Below, one piece after another: positions 30,066 through 43,380 of a DNA stretch of 64,000 nucleotides. Below the pieces are notes generated by a model, which was not told the DNA's origin, ran no database searches, and worked only from the letters and a program-made list of their open reading frames with translations. The DNA comes from Physcomitrium patens. Lineage: Eukaryota; Streptophyta; Bryopsida; Funariales; Funariaceae. Within the stretch, counting starts at the first letter, position 1. Each line of letters opens with the position of its first letter. Location: positions 19,725,602 to 19,789,601 of the forward strand of contig NC_037253.1 of assembly GCF_000002425.4 (NCBI RefSeq). Direction: 5' to 3'. Made by a program: the position numbers and the translations under genes.

Positions 30066-32150
30066 GAGGCTTACATATCTTGCCTTCTCTCTTAGCTTGT
30101 GCTTTACATATGAGCCATTCTTTTTTTTGGTTTGTGATTGCTCATTTCAATATTGTTAGCACATTTAACCCATTCCTAGCTAACAAGGCTTACTATATTG
30201 AAGTATAGAATGTTCTCAAGGAATATTGACCATGAAAATCTTTTTCAATAATTCTCAATATATCAAGCCTAATGGCCAGAAGGTCAATCAATCACTTTCA
30301 GATTTTGGAGACTCAATTAACAAAAAATTTACACGTTGGAGCTGATTAAGGTATTAATAACTCTCATGCTGATCGCTTCACATTGTTGCTATGGAGACTG
30401 CTAAGCACAAGTCAAAGCCATCACTATTTTTTAGAAGCATAGAATAGAGCAAAGTGATAAAAAGGGCTGAAAATGATCCAACATATTTCTTTGATTAGTT
30501 GCAAGTTGATTCCAACTCCAAAATCTCAACCACTCTACATGAAATTATTATCCATGAATGGTTGAAATTAGCAAGTTTAGAAAGGTTAACTACGGAGATG
30601 GGATAATTATTATCAAAAGCCAATAGTATTGTCTCTTCTTATACTCATACTGTAGCAATGGTGAACTGCTAAGAAAGTGATCTAGAATTAATGTGGCAGT
30701 TTATAGTGACGGTGCATTATGATTCTTTTTACCTGACTCAGATTACAAGCACACACCTAGAGTGTCCATACACATATCCAAAGTTTTTGATTGGCTCATA
30801 TAGATTCCTATTCCATGGTCTCAGCCCTACTCTCTTAATTTTTTGTCTGACATGGTCTTAGTCTCCTTCTTTCTCTCCCTTGTCTCAACAATGTGATAGA
30901 CACCTACATACCTCGAGTTCTACTATCACAATTGCCTAAATGATTTGCATATGTCTCTTTCAACTATAAGAAAGCCTTGCAACATTCAATAATTACTTTT
31001 ATTTGTATAGTGATCCTACAACAATGTGTTGGATGTATTGCAGTTGAGTGTGCTTAGGAATGAATGGGAAGTATAGGTTGGAAAAATTGATACTCCTTGC
31101 TTTTCCTTGCTTGAAGATTCATGATTGTATATAAGTTGATTCTTACAACTATGGACCACGTAGTGTGCACATCATTCAATATTCATTCCAATCAAAGGTC
31201 AAGAAATTTGGCATTGATAAAAATGTACCTGAAATAGCCCCTCAGAAATTCAACACCATTATCCTTAGGTTGGCTAAGGCATTTTTTCATTATCCGCAAA
31301 AGACATAATGTTGTTTAGCTTCCCTAAGGGAGAGAATGGGAGACACACTAGATGACTCATGATTTAACGTAGAAGTACAGAGAGAGTGGAATCCTACTAG
31401 GTCAAGAGGCAATCTATGACAGAGCCTATAGACTATTGCAAGTGCAATGCAATTCAAAGGACATAAATCAAAGTCCTAGTAGCTAAAGTCTATACAAAAT
31501 TGGCGTATCTTCACCAACAATAAAGGCATCATGTGGTTTTCTAAGAGAAGCCTATATTGAAGGATTTGTATGAAACACTTCATAACTTACACTAATTTTT
31601 GGCTATCAACTCTGTGTAGATTGGTGATTGTATTCTTACAAGAACTAGGTTTGAAGATATCTATGATTGATTGTTGTTTAGTGAGAACCGTGATAACAAA
31701 AATATCGGTGTCATTTTCAATCATATTCAAGCTAATGTATGAGCCAGATCAAAAATCCATGTGAATTGTAATCATTTTGATGAACATTAATATACAGATT
31801 TATATCAAATATATTCATAAGTTCAAAGTAATGAGTGCAACGGACTTGATGCTTAGCCTTAATATTAAATCCACACCATTTATGGAATAGAGAAAGGGAG
31901 TGAATGTGAAAAAAGTATTGACCTATATTTTTCTTTTTCTTTTTTTTCTTTATTTCTTTTCTTATTGAGTAGATTTCAAATGGCTTCAAGTATTGGAATA
32001 GAACATGTAATACCATGAGAAATTTGAAGGATAATTTCTTGAATAAAATACCACATTATTTGATTATAATTAGACAACAAATTATTGTTTCAATTCAACT
32101 TTTGTATTGATGCTACATAGGTTGATTAAAATTTTAGAGGTGGCAATTGG
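30066..32150 (+). pseudogene. Unidentified decayed coding remnant
   Basis: Long stretches keep protein-like composition on the plus strand despite stops. Near 30480-30660 the frame gives an alternating charged/hydrophobic pattern including LHEIIIHEWLKLASLERL. Near 31675-31860 it gives SENRDNKNIGVIFNHIQA followed by CNHFDEH and QSNECNGLDA. I cannot assign a family. A retroelement or DNA-transposon protein is likely given the setting. Confidence 0.35.
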
Positions 32151-32199
32151 AATGCCATGAGATAGAAGAGAAGTATGTGCTAATAGATAGAGCTAAGCC

Positions 32200-32439
32200 T
32201 TGACTATCAGAACAAGGACTATGGCACCGAGATCAACAAATTTGCTAGCAATAACAACACCACTGAGGCAAAGAAGAGAAGAAAGGGGATCTAGATGTGA
32301 GTTCGAGGAAGGGAAGAAAAGAAGAAGATTAAGATCTATACCTACGAAAGGAAAAGGAAGGGGGTTGGTACCAATACATGGGCAAGAGAGAAAAATTGTT
32401 GATCAAGATCTATATGAGGAGAAAGAAAAAGGGATCTAG
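32200..32439 (+). other. 79-codon ORF, lysine/arginine/glutamate-rich
   Basis: An isolated, highly charged ORF (GKKRRRLRSIPTKGKGRG) in degenerate DNA. No recognised domain. It could be a retroelement fragment or chance. Confidence 0.2.
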
Positions 32440-32675
32440 ATGAGTCAATTAGAAACCTTGGGTGTGCGTATAGACATGATGGATGTACCTACAACAACTT
32501 GAAATGTGCTTTTAGTATGAGTTTTTTTTACATTGATCTATCTATTCTAAAAAATGGAGTTAAAATCAAAAATAGGAATTTAATATTTTTATGCATCTAA
32601 ACTATTATAATCATTAATTATTTAATATAATACTATTAATTTTGATAATTTTAATTATACAAGTATAATCACTAT

Positions 32676-32679
<4 letters not shown>

Positions 32680-32722
<43 letters not shown>
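32680..32722. repeat. (TA)n microsatellite
   Basis: About 21 TA units. Confidence 0.95.
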
Positions 32723-32724
<2 letters not shown>

Positions 32725-35639
32725 AAATTTTATTATATATATTTTTTATTCTTTATTTTTAATATTAAAATAAATAATTATATAAAAATTAGATAGAAGT
32801 AGAAATCAATAATTCTATATTATCTAATAAATTATCATAATAAATATATGATATTTTATAATTAGCATAGTCAAGCATTTGATTTTAGATAAATTTAGCT
32901 TTAAGTAAGTATGCATGATTTTTTATTATCTACTTATATTATATCATTTTGATTTGATTTTTTTAATAACTTCTTTTATTTTATTTTATATTTTTTATTG
33001 ATTTTAATATAAAAAAATAAATATATTTATAAATTCATTATATTTAAAAAATATAATTTTAAAATATTCATATTTTATTTTACTTCTTAAATCAAACTAT
33101 GTATCTTAAAGTACTTTTTAACTTCTTCTACCTCTTATTAAAGACTATCTTGTAACTTTCTTGATTATATCCAATCCATCAAAAATTATACATTTTTAAA
33201 GTATTGCTAACCAAAACTAAAAAATTGGTCTAATTTTTTAATAAATATATCAAAATATTAGATAATTTAGAATATCTAAGTTGGTTATTATAATATCTAC
33301 CAAAGTAAGAATGGGCATTGTCGTATTATGTGTTGTCTTGCTTGACAATGCATTAGGCATCTAGCTGTAGAAGATGAGGTTGTGTTTCACAAACATCCAA
33401 AAAATCTTAATAGATTTTATCCATATGAGAAGAATATAATTCAAATTCCAATTCAAAAGTATTAAAAACACTCTTCTTAGTAGCCTCAATCACACATAAA
33501 CTTCAATTACCTTGTTACTTTCATATTTAAGCAATTTAGATTTTTCTTATAAGCCCCAATTCTAATCAATGAGCTTTAGCAAGCTATAACTTCTAATTTG
33601 ACTGTCCACTTGATGTAAACATTTGCATGCAATCGTCAATATAAGTCTTCTATATGCTCAAGAATTTTCAGCCCAATCCAATTTATAGATTGTAAAGAAA
33701 CCTTCAAAAATTGTACTAATATCACTCGACCACCAACTTGAAAAGTAAAGAAAAAATCCCAGCAGTGATTTCTCCTTCTTTAACCATTAACTTTGACTCA
33801 AAATTGGTGTGCAATTTGATCTTCAAGTCCTTCAATACTATGCTAAATTTCACCTCGATCTGACTAGTTATCTCCAAATACCATAGAAACCCTATTCAAT
33901 CCCAAATTGCCAACTTTTGAAACCCTCTTATGCTAAAAACCAAATATCTCTAAATCACACCATTAGATTATTACAAAATTTTGTATATACTTAGCACATC
34001 CAATAATCCAAATGTTTTCAAATTTTAAACTATAGATGTTACACCAATTGCACGAACTAACCAAAATTACTAGCCTTAGTTATATCATATAAAATCCAAA
34101 TCAACAATATAAACCTTGACTTTGAATAATAATTTTTAAGTCCTCAAAAATCCTATAAAAAGAATACTTATGCCATTGAAAAGAGCTTTAAGCTAGCTCT
34201 CAAATCCTAAACTCCGATCTTCAAATGCCTCCTTAATTTGTCCTAGGCAATTGTTTTAGTAACTAGAAGTCTAATTTCGACCCAGCCTCACAAACAGTCG
34301 ACTCTTAGGTATCAATCTAATCTATCCTAAGGATTTTATAGCCTAATCATACCCTCAACTTGACCCTAGTATCAACCATACCAACCATTTATCTCTTCTA
34401 TCCTGATTTTAATAATTTATGGCCTTTCTAAGGTAGTAAAAAAGTTTCTATGTCCTAGAAGGTAAAAATACTAACTAATTTTTATCTACTTGCTATTAAG
34501 ACAAGAAAATAGGCTAAAAGGCTTTCATAAAAGTCTTATTAAAATATTTTGAATTCTTATTAAACTAATATAATAGAGTATTAATTTAAAAATCATTTTT
34601 TGTCGTATTTTTATCATATAATTGTATTACAACATGATAGTTTAAATTGTTGTAATAGATTCCACAACTATAATAAGTTCTAATTTGTATAAAACCTAAT
34701 ACATAATAAATTCTAATTATATTCCCAAAATTTTACAACTTTAATCTTAAAATATTCAAATTTTAGTCTTTAGATGTCTTAAGCTAATTTTAAAAATTTT
34801 AAATCACAATTCTAATATATTTTGAGTTGAAATCAATAGATTAAATTCTATATTAAATACATTATAATTTTAATTTGAATAATTTAATTTTAATCTTAAA
34901 AATTAGAAATCCTAATACTTATTATATCTAGATTAATCTTAAAATCTTGATTTTCAATCTTTAAAAAAAACTATAAATTTTATTAATCTTTGTATATTTC
35001 AATAAATCTAAAATATCTAGCAAATTTTATTAAAAAAAATTGATATAAGCTTATTTACACAAAATAATTTTGTATTAACATTTTATTGATTCTAAAATAA
35101 AAATTGGTTATGACTTACTTATTAACTGAAGTAAATGTCTATTAGAATTTGAATTTGTAAAAAAAACTAGAAATACATTCAAATTGTATATTTTTATTTT
35201 TTTTTATGATTTTTTTTAATTAATGAATTTTCAGCAATGAATTGGTTTTTTGAAGTATAATTTAACTTTAAAATAAATAAATTACTAAAAATAAATAAAA
35301 AAAGATTAAAATAAATTAATACTTAAAATAAATAATTATATTGAACAAATTTATTAATACAAATAGATTTAAAATAAAAAAATAAATTAAATTCATAAGG
35401 AATAATATATTATTATATTTTTTAAAAAAATAAAATAACTAAGGCTTTATAATTGATATTATTTGGATGTTATTGATTATATTTACTAATATTTATTTCA
35501 AATCAAAATATATTATTTTATTTAAAATTTTAAATATATATATTTAATAAAATTAAAAAAATTAATAATATAATATCAAATGTTGATATTATAATTTATG
35601 AATCATTTTATACAATCTAATATTAAAAATATAGAGTTG
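32723..35639. other. AT-rich DNA without a supported gene
   Basis: No open frames of note. At 33300-34450 the minus strand has higher complexity and a possible zinc-knuckle tail (HIIRQCP, near 33310-33345). It may be a decayed LTR-element 5' region, but nothing can be assigned. Confidence 0.4.
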
Positions 35640-36203
35640 TAAGAACTTGAGATTGAAAGATCTATGATAAAATCTATAGAAATAGATAATTATTATTGTT
35701 TTGGTATAGATAGTGATTTAAAAAGTCTGTAGTATTAGTAACAAAGACCTTTTTATTTAAAAAAAATATCACACAATTTATCAAAGTCTTAAATTACCTT
35801 CTAATTTGAGGCCAACAAAAATCTCTTGAATTTAATTCTAATATCCATCTCTTGATAAATTTCTTGATAAATTAAAATTAATCTTAAGAGGTTAGCATCA
35901 AATGTTATATAAATATTTCAATTTTGATATACATTTATAAATGCCTTAGATAGTATAATCTAGATTGTATATTTCTTATAAATTTATAATTATATAGATC
36001 CTTACTTGATTTAATTCATCAAAAAGTCATGATATCAAAGATAGAAGGTACCTATTTTTGATAGTAATCTTATTTAATCCTTAATAATCTATTCACATCC
36101 ATAATAATCTGTCTTTTTTCTTCACAAACAAGATAAAAGCTTTTTCTAAATATTTTAAATGGCATATGACGTTTTTGGCTATGTTTTCATTAATGTAGTC
36201 TTT

Positions 36204-36443
36204 TTAATATAACAAATTTATTTTGTAATAAGCTTTAAATTTATTCAATTGCAATTGAGTTCTTTTATAAAGATCAATTAAAAAATCATAAGAATATTTA
36301 TTTAAAAAAATATTTTTATATTTCTTTTCAAAAAAATCTTGATAACTTTTACATTGGATTGTAGTGCTACTTGAAGTCTTGTTACTTTTAAAAATAGGTG
36401 TAGCATAAATAATTTTATAAAATTTTTCTTTTATAACATACAT
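36204..36443 (-). pseudogene. D2 protease-RT linker
   Basis: A 79-codon open stretch with KEKFYKIIYATPIF and YQDFFEKKYKNI, homologous to the C1 segment before the RT (GIPFVIYAAP and YKDFKDVFQKKN). A fragment only. Confidence 0.65.
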
Positions 36444-37796
36444 AAAAGCTCTTGCATCTACAAGTAAGAATTTGATTGTATTAGATTTAGGACTTTCTAC
36501 TTGATTAGCAAAAGACTAGATTATTCTACAAAAAAAATTGAAATTACATGAAATCTAATCTATCTTAGAATTAAGTTTTTTGTAGTCTCAATAAACTTTA
36601 AATTATTGGATTAAAGAGATATTTAATAAAAATAAATATTATTAAACTACTATAATCATTTATTATAAAATTTATATAAATAGTTTCATAGATGACATCT
36701 TGAAAAGACAAAAACAAATGGCAATATATGATTTTTACATGCACAAGCTTAGCTTTCTTTATTAAGAACATACTACGTCTTTTAAAAAATCTTTATCTCA
36801 AAAAATAAGTTAAAACTCTTAAATCTAATAAGATAAAGGCTTGGTAGATTAAAGATCCTAAACAAATATCTATTATAAAATAAAATAAAGATTCTAAAAA
36901 TAAAAAAAAATAAGATTTAGACTAAATTTTGTATAAAATTCTAGCTATAAGATTCTTATTACAGCTGAATAATTTTTTTAATACATTAATTTTATTAACA
37001 ACTATGCTCCTTATTTTTGGTTGTATTATTTTTTTCGAAAATATTAAGTAATATTTTTAGATTCTCTACAATACCAATACAATCTTTTTTAATAATAATG
37101 ATTTTTTTTTTTTAGAAAAAAAATTAAAATATACCATGTAAATTTCTATAGATTTTCATCTTGATGAATAAGTTTTTAAAAACTTAATATTTGTTGTGAA
37201 AAATTGATTTGTTCTTCTTTAACCAAATCTTTTTTCTTGGCACCTTTTAAAGAGTTGATTTTACATGAAATGGCTTGAGCAATAAATTATTCCAATGAAT
37301 TTACTTTTAACATTTTTAATATTAAATATTTTCTTTTAATGCATATTGAAATTAATTGATAAAGACTTTATTCTTTCAATCTACATCGTAAGCAAGGTTT
37401 TGGAATTCAATACCATAAATAATAGTTGATTGTAACTCTTCTTGTTAAAAAAAATGATTTTTTTCTTATTTTTTTAAAATACTTTTCTTTGAATATGGCC
37501 AAAAATACTTCTAAAAATGGATTTAAATCATCTATAATGTATATTCCTTCTATCTCTATAATTAATAATTTTCGCAAATTTATAAGTCAAATCAAAGAAA
37601 GATATTTTATAACCTTTAATATTATATAAATATTTCTATAAATAAATATAGTTTATTTTTAAAAATAAAAAAATAAATATTTGAAAATAAAAAATATATA
37701 AATTTAAAGATAGATAATTTAAAATCTTTAAAACATGACATTAAATTAAAAATAATCCATACTTTTCTAAAATCAAAATAAGTATAACATATTAGT

Positions 37797-37807
37797 ATTC
37801 TTATCAA
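37797..37807 (-). promoter_or_regulatory. Self-primer binding site of D2
   Basis: On the minus strand TTGATAAGAAT lies 2 bases after the LTR. It pairs 11 of 11 with ATTCTTATCAA at the predicted transcript start (37980-37990, minus strand). Confidence 0.6.
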
Positions 37808-37809
37808 AC

Positions 37810-38335
37810 TATCAAAGATATGAATCATAACAAAATTCTAAAGAAATAATATTCTTTTGATACAAGAAGAGAGAAAGTAAACAAATCAAAGATGTGTGTA
37901 TGATAGAAAATAGAATAATCATTGCTAAATACAAAGAAACTAAATATTTTAAAGCTAAAACAATAACATAACAAACGCATTGATAAGAATAAGAAAGGTC
38001 TTATTTTTTCCTCTATATATACTATTTAATCAAGAAGATATATGATAATATTTTAAATTTTATTTAGATACATTTCATTCTAAATTATATGAAATATTTC
38101 CAATATATGCAATTATAATTAACTTTTAAAGAAAGTTTTCAACATGAACAACATGTGGCCAATTTTTTGACAGAGTTTTCAACCTATTAATGTCATGTAA
38201 ATACTTACATAATCGAATCCACATCTAACATACTTTTAAGAAGCTTTTCTATAAGTTATTATCAAATTGATTTACTTCTACTTAATTTTTTCAAATTCCT
38301 TTTATCTTTATTATAGTTGGTATGTCCATGATACA
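37810..38335 (-). repeat. 5' LTR of chromovirus D2
   Basis: 526 bp, on the minus strand beginning TGTATCATGGACATA, with a TATATATA-like box and the R start at 37990-37980. Homologous to LTR B and D1. Confidence 0.7.
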
Positions 38336-38932
38336 AAGCTATTATAACTATATTAGAATCAAAAAAAAAATCAAAAAAAAATCAAAAAAATAAAAAGATT
38401 GCATAATATCAATAACTCTATACTTTCATGTTGCTAGTATGTATTAGAGTGATGTCATAGTGTATAAAAAAGTGAAAATAGAAGAAATTTGAAGAAAAGA
38501 AAAAATACCAAAGTAGATTTAGAAGAATCAAAACAACTGACATATATTTTCACATACCAACAACTTAATTATTTTTATATGCCTTACTTCTACTCTACTA
38601 TAGCTCACCAATAAGCAAACAGTTCACTTCTTTAACAATTATAGATTACATTCTTTCAACTCAAGCCTATGCAAATCTTTCTTTGCACAAAAATATTATA
38701 TCAATTCAAATATACTAAATCTTTTTTAGATGCATAAAAATATCTTTAAAATCAACAACAATCTATTTTATCTAAAGTGGCTAGCTAAAGAAATAACAAT
38801 TTTTAACCATCTTTTGCTTTTATTCAAATTATTTATTTTTTTGATTATTATAAATCATAGTTAATAATCTAATTTACTTAAGAAATTTTTTTATATTAAA
38901 AGATTTTTTATTATAAGACTAAAAAAATGAAC
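38336..38932. other. Spacer between D2 and D1
   Basis: About 600 bp of AT-rich sequence with a poly-A-rich patch (38360-38395). No gene or repeat recognised. Confidence 0.5.
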
Positions 38933-39430
38933 TATCAAGGACATGAATTTCAAAGAAAGAAAATCTCAATACACTCTTGTATCACTCAAAAAGACTACGA
39001 AACCACTCAAAGATGATAATATATTGAACTTGAATGGTTATTACTAAAGACAAGAAGTCTAGAAAGTCTTAAAATAAGACTAAAGACTATAAAGGCATTG
39101 ACAAGAGTAAAGAAGGATTCACTCTTTCCTCCATATATATACTATCTAACCAAGAGCTATGTAGCAATATTCTATAGGACCTTGAAAACGTGTTGACTTT
39201 ATAAAATACATATTTTAACTTATAAGAAAAGTTTTTTATATGAGCGCCACATATTTAGCTTATTTTATAAGCTACCAATACATGTTACATATGATTAATT
39301 TATTGACTAAGTTTCTAACCTATCAATCAATTACAAATACATGTAAAATCAAAGCAATGTCTATAAAGCTTTCAAGAAGCTTCTCCAAAAAATATTATAA
39401 AATAAATTTACTTTTATCTACTTCTACTTA

Positions 39431-39478
<48 letters not shown>

Positions 39479-39499
39479 TAAGTATCTATATCCATGACA
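38933..39499 (-). repeat. 3' LTR of chromovirus D1
   Basis: 567 bp, starting TGTCATGGAT on the minus strand. It contains a (TA)n run (39433-39472) and a three-unit heat-shock-like array TTCAAGAAGCTTC (39371-39383). The R start ACTCTTGTCAA is at 39108-39098 on the minus strand. Confidence 0.8.
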
Positions 39500-39789
39500 T
39501 TACCTTCTTTCTAAGGAAGCCATCATAATTTCTTTCAAATAAAATATTTGAAACACTGTCAAGAATTGTTCTTACATCTAATAAAATCTCCAAATATTGG
39601 GAGTCTCTTCTAAGGTTATGATATTAAATATGTTGTATTTTTCCATCTATTCTATGAAAGACATATCATTTTTGAAAATTCTTCATCTCCATTATATCGT
39701 CTGAAAAATTGTGACAATTGCAATGTTTCATCCAATAACTCAGTAAGTGATAGCTCTTGAGTTGAATTTGTTGATTATTCATTTTGCAT
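39500..39789 (-). pseudogene. D1 accessory ORF3, truncated
   Basis: The minus strand from 39789 parallels ORF3 of B at DNA level, including the segment around the HDFRRD motif. The last third, with the conserved NHL region, is deleted before the LTR. Confidence 0.5.
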
Positions 39790-39859
39790 CTCTTTAGCAT
39801 CACATATATATAGAAGTTACAAACAAGAGTAGAAAATAGAATGCTATCTTTTCTACATT

Positions 39860-41064
39860 TTGTTTCTTTTATAGCAAAGATTTTCTATTCTTTACTTTGA
39901 TTTAAATGGATGTTGTCAATAAAAAGCATCAATCTTCTTTATTGCTTTTGTAAGATTTTTCATTGGCTTCCATGTACATTCACTAATATCATTTCCATGC
40001 CAATAAACAAGCTATTCTAATCTATTTTGGCATTGCCTAGAATCTAAGACTTCTTCTATCTTGAATTCTTGATAATTCTTTACTTCTGTAGGAGAAAGTA
40101 GTATTTATCTTCTTCTAGAGATATTCATTGTTTTATATGATTTAAGAATAGACATGTAGAATATATAATAGATCTTCATAGACTTTGATAGATATAATTG
40201 ATAAGGAACAACATTGACTTATTCACAAATAAAATAAAATAAAATAAAATAAAAAAATCCAAACCTATCATAATCCAACTTATTACAATAACATATAGTC
40301 TTGATATTGTTACAAAGTAACTATACCTTTTCACTTATGTTGAATTGTGGTTGTTCCTTGTCATAGGCATTTACATTGATCTTTTATCATTCTTGAGCTT
40401 TTTTTAACTATGCCTTTATTATTGTATGTAGCTCTAACAAATAATTTGTAAAATCTTTTGCCATAGGATTACAAACTTTTGAAAGGTCAAAAGTATCAAG
40501 TCAAGAATGATAACCATAATTGGTAAAAAAAGATGTTTGTTGAATAGAAGAATGTATTGAACTATTATCTTCATGATAATTGATGGTACACCTCAAATAT
40601 TGTTCTAGAACTTGATTCATCTATTTTGTTTGTCCATCAGTTTAAGAATAAAAAGCCAAAGAGAGTTTTATATCTACCTTTAAAATCTTAAAAAAAAAAT
40701 CTCCAAAATCTAGATATAAATTGAATCTTCCTAATTGATATAATATCCTTAGATAATCCATGATACCAATAGATATTGTCAAGAAAAAGCTTAGCCATTT
40801 CTTTACTTATCATACTTTTTATACATAGTATAAAATATGTTATCTTGATAAAATAATATACTACTACTAATATAAAATCATACAAACATGAAATTAAAAG
40901 ATCCATGATAACATCCATAGAACCAAAATCTATGGTTGTTTCAAAATAGATAATGGCTGAAGAAGTCCATAAGGTCAATGATGAGGAGTTTTAAATGTTA
41001 AAAAAAATATCACATGATTATATAAAGTCTTTGACTACCTTCCACATTTGAAGCTACTAAAAAA
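39860..41064 (-). pseudogene. D1 integrase and chromodomain
   Basis: Minus strand: the chromodomain lies at about 39890-40075 with IEEVLDSRQCQNRLE and WHGNDISECTWKP. The integrase C-terminus and core extend to 41060, including MAKLFLDNIYWYHGLSKDII (about 40735-40800), the block before the second catalytic aspartate. Many stops. Confidence 0.78.
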
Positions 41065-41392
41065 TATTAGATATTAGCTCTAGGAAGTTGTAGAAGATTC
41101 TAGAAGGTTCTAGAGAAGCTTTGTAGTTTGTAGAAGCTACTTGAGAAGTTTTTATGGTTGTAGAAGCAGCTTGAGAAGCTTCCTAACTCATAGAAGCTGC
41201 TTAAGAAGCTTCTTAGCTTGCGGTATATATAGGAACCAACATTGAGGGGATCCTTAGTCTCGACAATACACCTCTTAGAGCTCTAGCTCACCTCTCTAGT
41301 GTTGTTTTTATATTCATTTGATTAATCTAGTCTTGCTCATTCTTCTTGAGCTTTTTCTTTAGATTTTCAGTCAATATTCTAAATTCGTAATA
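41065..41392 (+). repeat. 5' LTR of chromovirus C2
   Basis: 328 bp with TATATATA (41224-41231) and R start AGTCTCGACAA (41256-41266). U3 contains three diverged tandem copies of a unit of about 35 bp with the core GTAGAAGCTRCTTGAGAAG. Confidence 0.88.
41093..41110 (+). promoter_or_regulatory. Heat-shock element in the C2 U3
   Basis: GAAGATTCTAGAAGGTTC is four perfect alternating GAA/TTC units at 2-base spacing, followed by GAG. The identical array is at 46786-46803 in the 3' LTR. Further GAAGCTTC palindromes follow downstream. Confidence 0.75.
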
Positions 41393-41394
41393 AT

Positions 41395-41405
41395 TTGTCA
41401 AGACT
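41395..41405 (+). promoter_or_regulatory. Self-primer binding site of C2
   Basis: TTGTCAAGACT lies 2 bases after the LTR and pairs 10 of 11 with the R start at 41256-41266. The mismatch is a G-to-A transition. A tRNA-iMet-like TATCAGAGC lies at 41420-41428. Confidence 0.65.
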
Positions 41406-41668
41406 ACACTCATCTTACATATCAGAGCTAGTTCCTTCTTATTAGAGTGTGGATTATCCCTCTACTTGAAGGTGTTGGCATTTTAGAGGTTGTGGATTAC
41501 CCTCCTCTAAACTAATATTTTTTCTATTATAATATTAGAGTCTAATCTTCCTTGGAGAGAGTGGATTATCCCTCTTCTTGAAGATTTAAGGTGTTTAAGA
41601 GGTCATAGAGTACCCTCCTCTAAACCAATATTGTCTTCTTGTAGAGTCATTTCTTTCCTTCTTTTAAA

Positions 41669-42720
41669 ATGGCCTGAGGTCAAGATATTAGTATGGCTGA
41701 AAGTTCGGAGTCCAACTTGGACACCATTATGAATGCTCTTACTATGTTATCATAGAAAATTGTAGAGATTGAAGGAATCATTGCAAGACTTCATAATGAT
41801 GGAGCATCTGGGATGGCACAATCAAAGATTCACCAGCCTCAAGCTGTAGCACCAAGAGAAGTAGCTTTGCCTCTAGTTCAACAAGGACTATTGATCTTAC
41901 AATGAAAAGAGCCCCAAATTAGTCTTCTAGACAAGTTCAATGGTATGCGTTCTAAGTTTCGAGATTTTGTCAACCAAGTTAGATTGATAATAGCTCTCTA
42001 ACTTGAACGCTATCCGACAAAGGAGTTACGTCTTGGATTGGTTGGAACTTTGCTCACGGGACAAGTTCTATCATAGTTTGCTCATTTATTTGAGAAAAGA
42101 TTGTCAATTTTGAACAACTTTGAAACTTTTTTGAAGGCGTTTGTAGAAACATTTGGCAAACATGACAAGGCGCAATGGACTACAACAAAGATCCGATCGC
42201 TACGACAAGGGGTACGCTTTGCGTCAGTCTACATATCGAATTTTAGACAATTAGTGTGTGACATCAATTGGGACGAGAAAGCATTAATGAGTCAACTTTA
42301 TTAGGGCTTGAGGGATGACATGAAGGATTTGTTATTATCTCTTTTCGATCCACGAATGCTCAACAAAGCCATTAGCCAAGCTATGAAGTGCAATAACCGC
42401 CTATTTCAACATCGCCAAGACCAACACTCAAGACAATATAAGGCTCACCATGCTCCAACTATGTCAGCAAGTAGCCTCAATTCACATTCAGACATGGAAG
42501 ATATACAAATTGACGCAGTACATGTCAAATCTCTAAGTTTAGAAGAAAAAAAAGTAACATATGGAGGAAGGACTATGCTTGTATTGCGGTGAAGAACGCC
42601 ATAGAGCTGGAAACTGCTCCAAGAAGCAAAATCGACGCATTGTCAAGATCAAAGGCACATTTATTTAGGAAAACAAAGATGCCCAGCCACAATAAGGATC
42701 GTGTGGCTGGACAATTCAAT
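41669..42720 (+). pseudogene. C2 gag
   Basis: It begins at ATG 41669, parallel to C1 gag, with MNALTML, the capsid block around 42050-42420 (LNNFETFLKAFVETFGKHDK; KIRSLRQGV) and a zinc-knuckle region near 42572-42620. The same A8 run as in C1 (42546-42553) puts the knuckle out of frame. A TAG at 42302 replaces a TGG kept in C1. Confidence 0.82.
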
Positions 42721-43380
42721 ACCACAACAACAATCAGGTTCCTCTCTTTTCGCTCAGCTTGTCCATTGCTTTACCATTCTTCTATCTTTTGGCCCTCAAA
42801 AACTAAAAACCATAGCATTATTAGATTCAAAAGCATCTGCTTACTTTCTAGATGAAGAATTTGTTAAGCATCACGAGATTCTTCTAATACAAAAATCTAA
42901 ATCCGTTCATGTAGAAGTAATAGATGGATGACTTTTATTGTTTGGTAGTGTCACCTATGAATCAGAACCTATAGAGGTGACGTTTAAAGACCATAGTAGT
43001 TATATTATTTTTAATATTATTAAAATCCCGTCAAATCCTATTATTCTTAGTCTTTCTTGGTTAGAAATGCATAACCCATCCATACATTGGAGATTACGAA
43101 AGATGACATTTCTTATAGAATATTTTGAGAGTAAGCTTGTTAGAAAATTCCAAATCAAAAATCCTTATTTATTGGAGCAAGAGCATTTATTACATCGTCT
43201 AAGGAAGGCACACCATTTGTCATTTATGTGACTTCAACTAGGAGAGAGAAGATTTTGAAAGCAAATATACTGGAGCAATATAAAGATTTTGAAGACGTGT
43301 TTGAAAAGAAGAACACCGACATGCTACCGGAGCATCGACCATATGATTGTGCAATAGACTTGCAGGAATGAGTATAACCA
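42721..43380 (+). pseudogene. C2 protease
   Basis: The active site reads LLDSKASAYFLDEEF (about 42820-42865): D and S are kept and glycine is now lysine. VEVIDG and LSWLEMHNPSIHWRLRKM follow. Frameshifted relative to gag. Confidence 0.78.

Larger units (their letters stand above)
35640..38335 (-). mobile_element. Chromovirus D2 (minus strand, internally deleted)
   Basis: A minus-strand relative of B with a 5' LTR at 37810-38335. Gag and nucleocapsid remnants follow (about 37100-37790), then a protease-RT linker and the RT N-terminus (about 35990-36460). It jumps directly to integrase-like sequence (about 35640-35830), so most of RT and RNase H is gone. No 3' LTR found. Confidence 0.7.

Noticed and set aside
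33300-34450. Minus-strand region resembling a retroelement leader with a zinc-knuckle tail
   Set aside because: Only one short motif (HIIRQCP) is legible and no LTR pair was found, so no element call was made.
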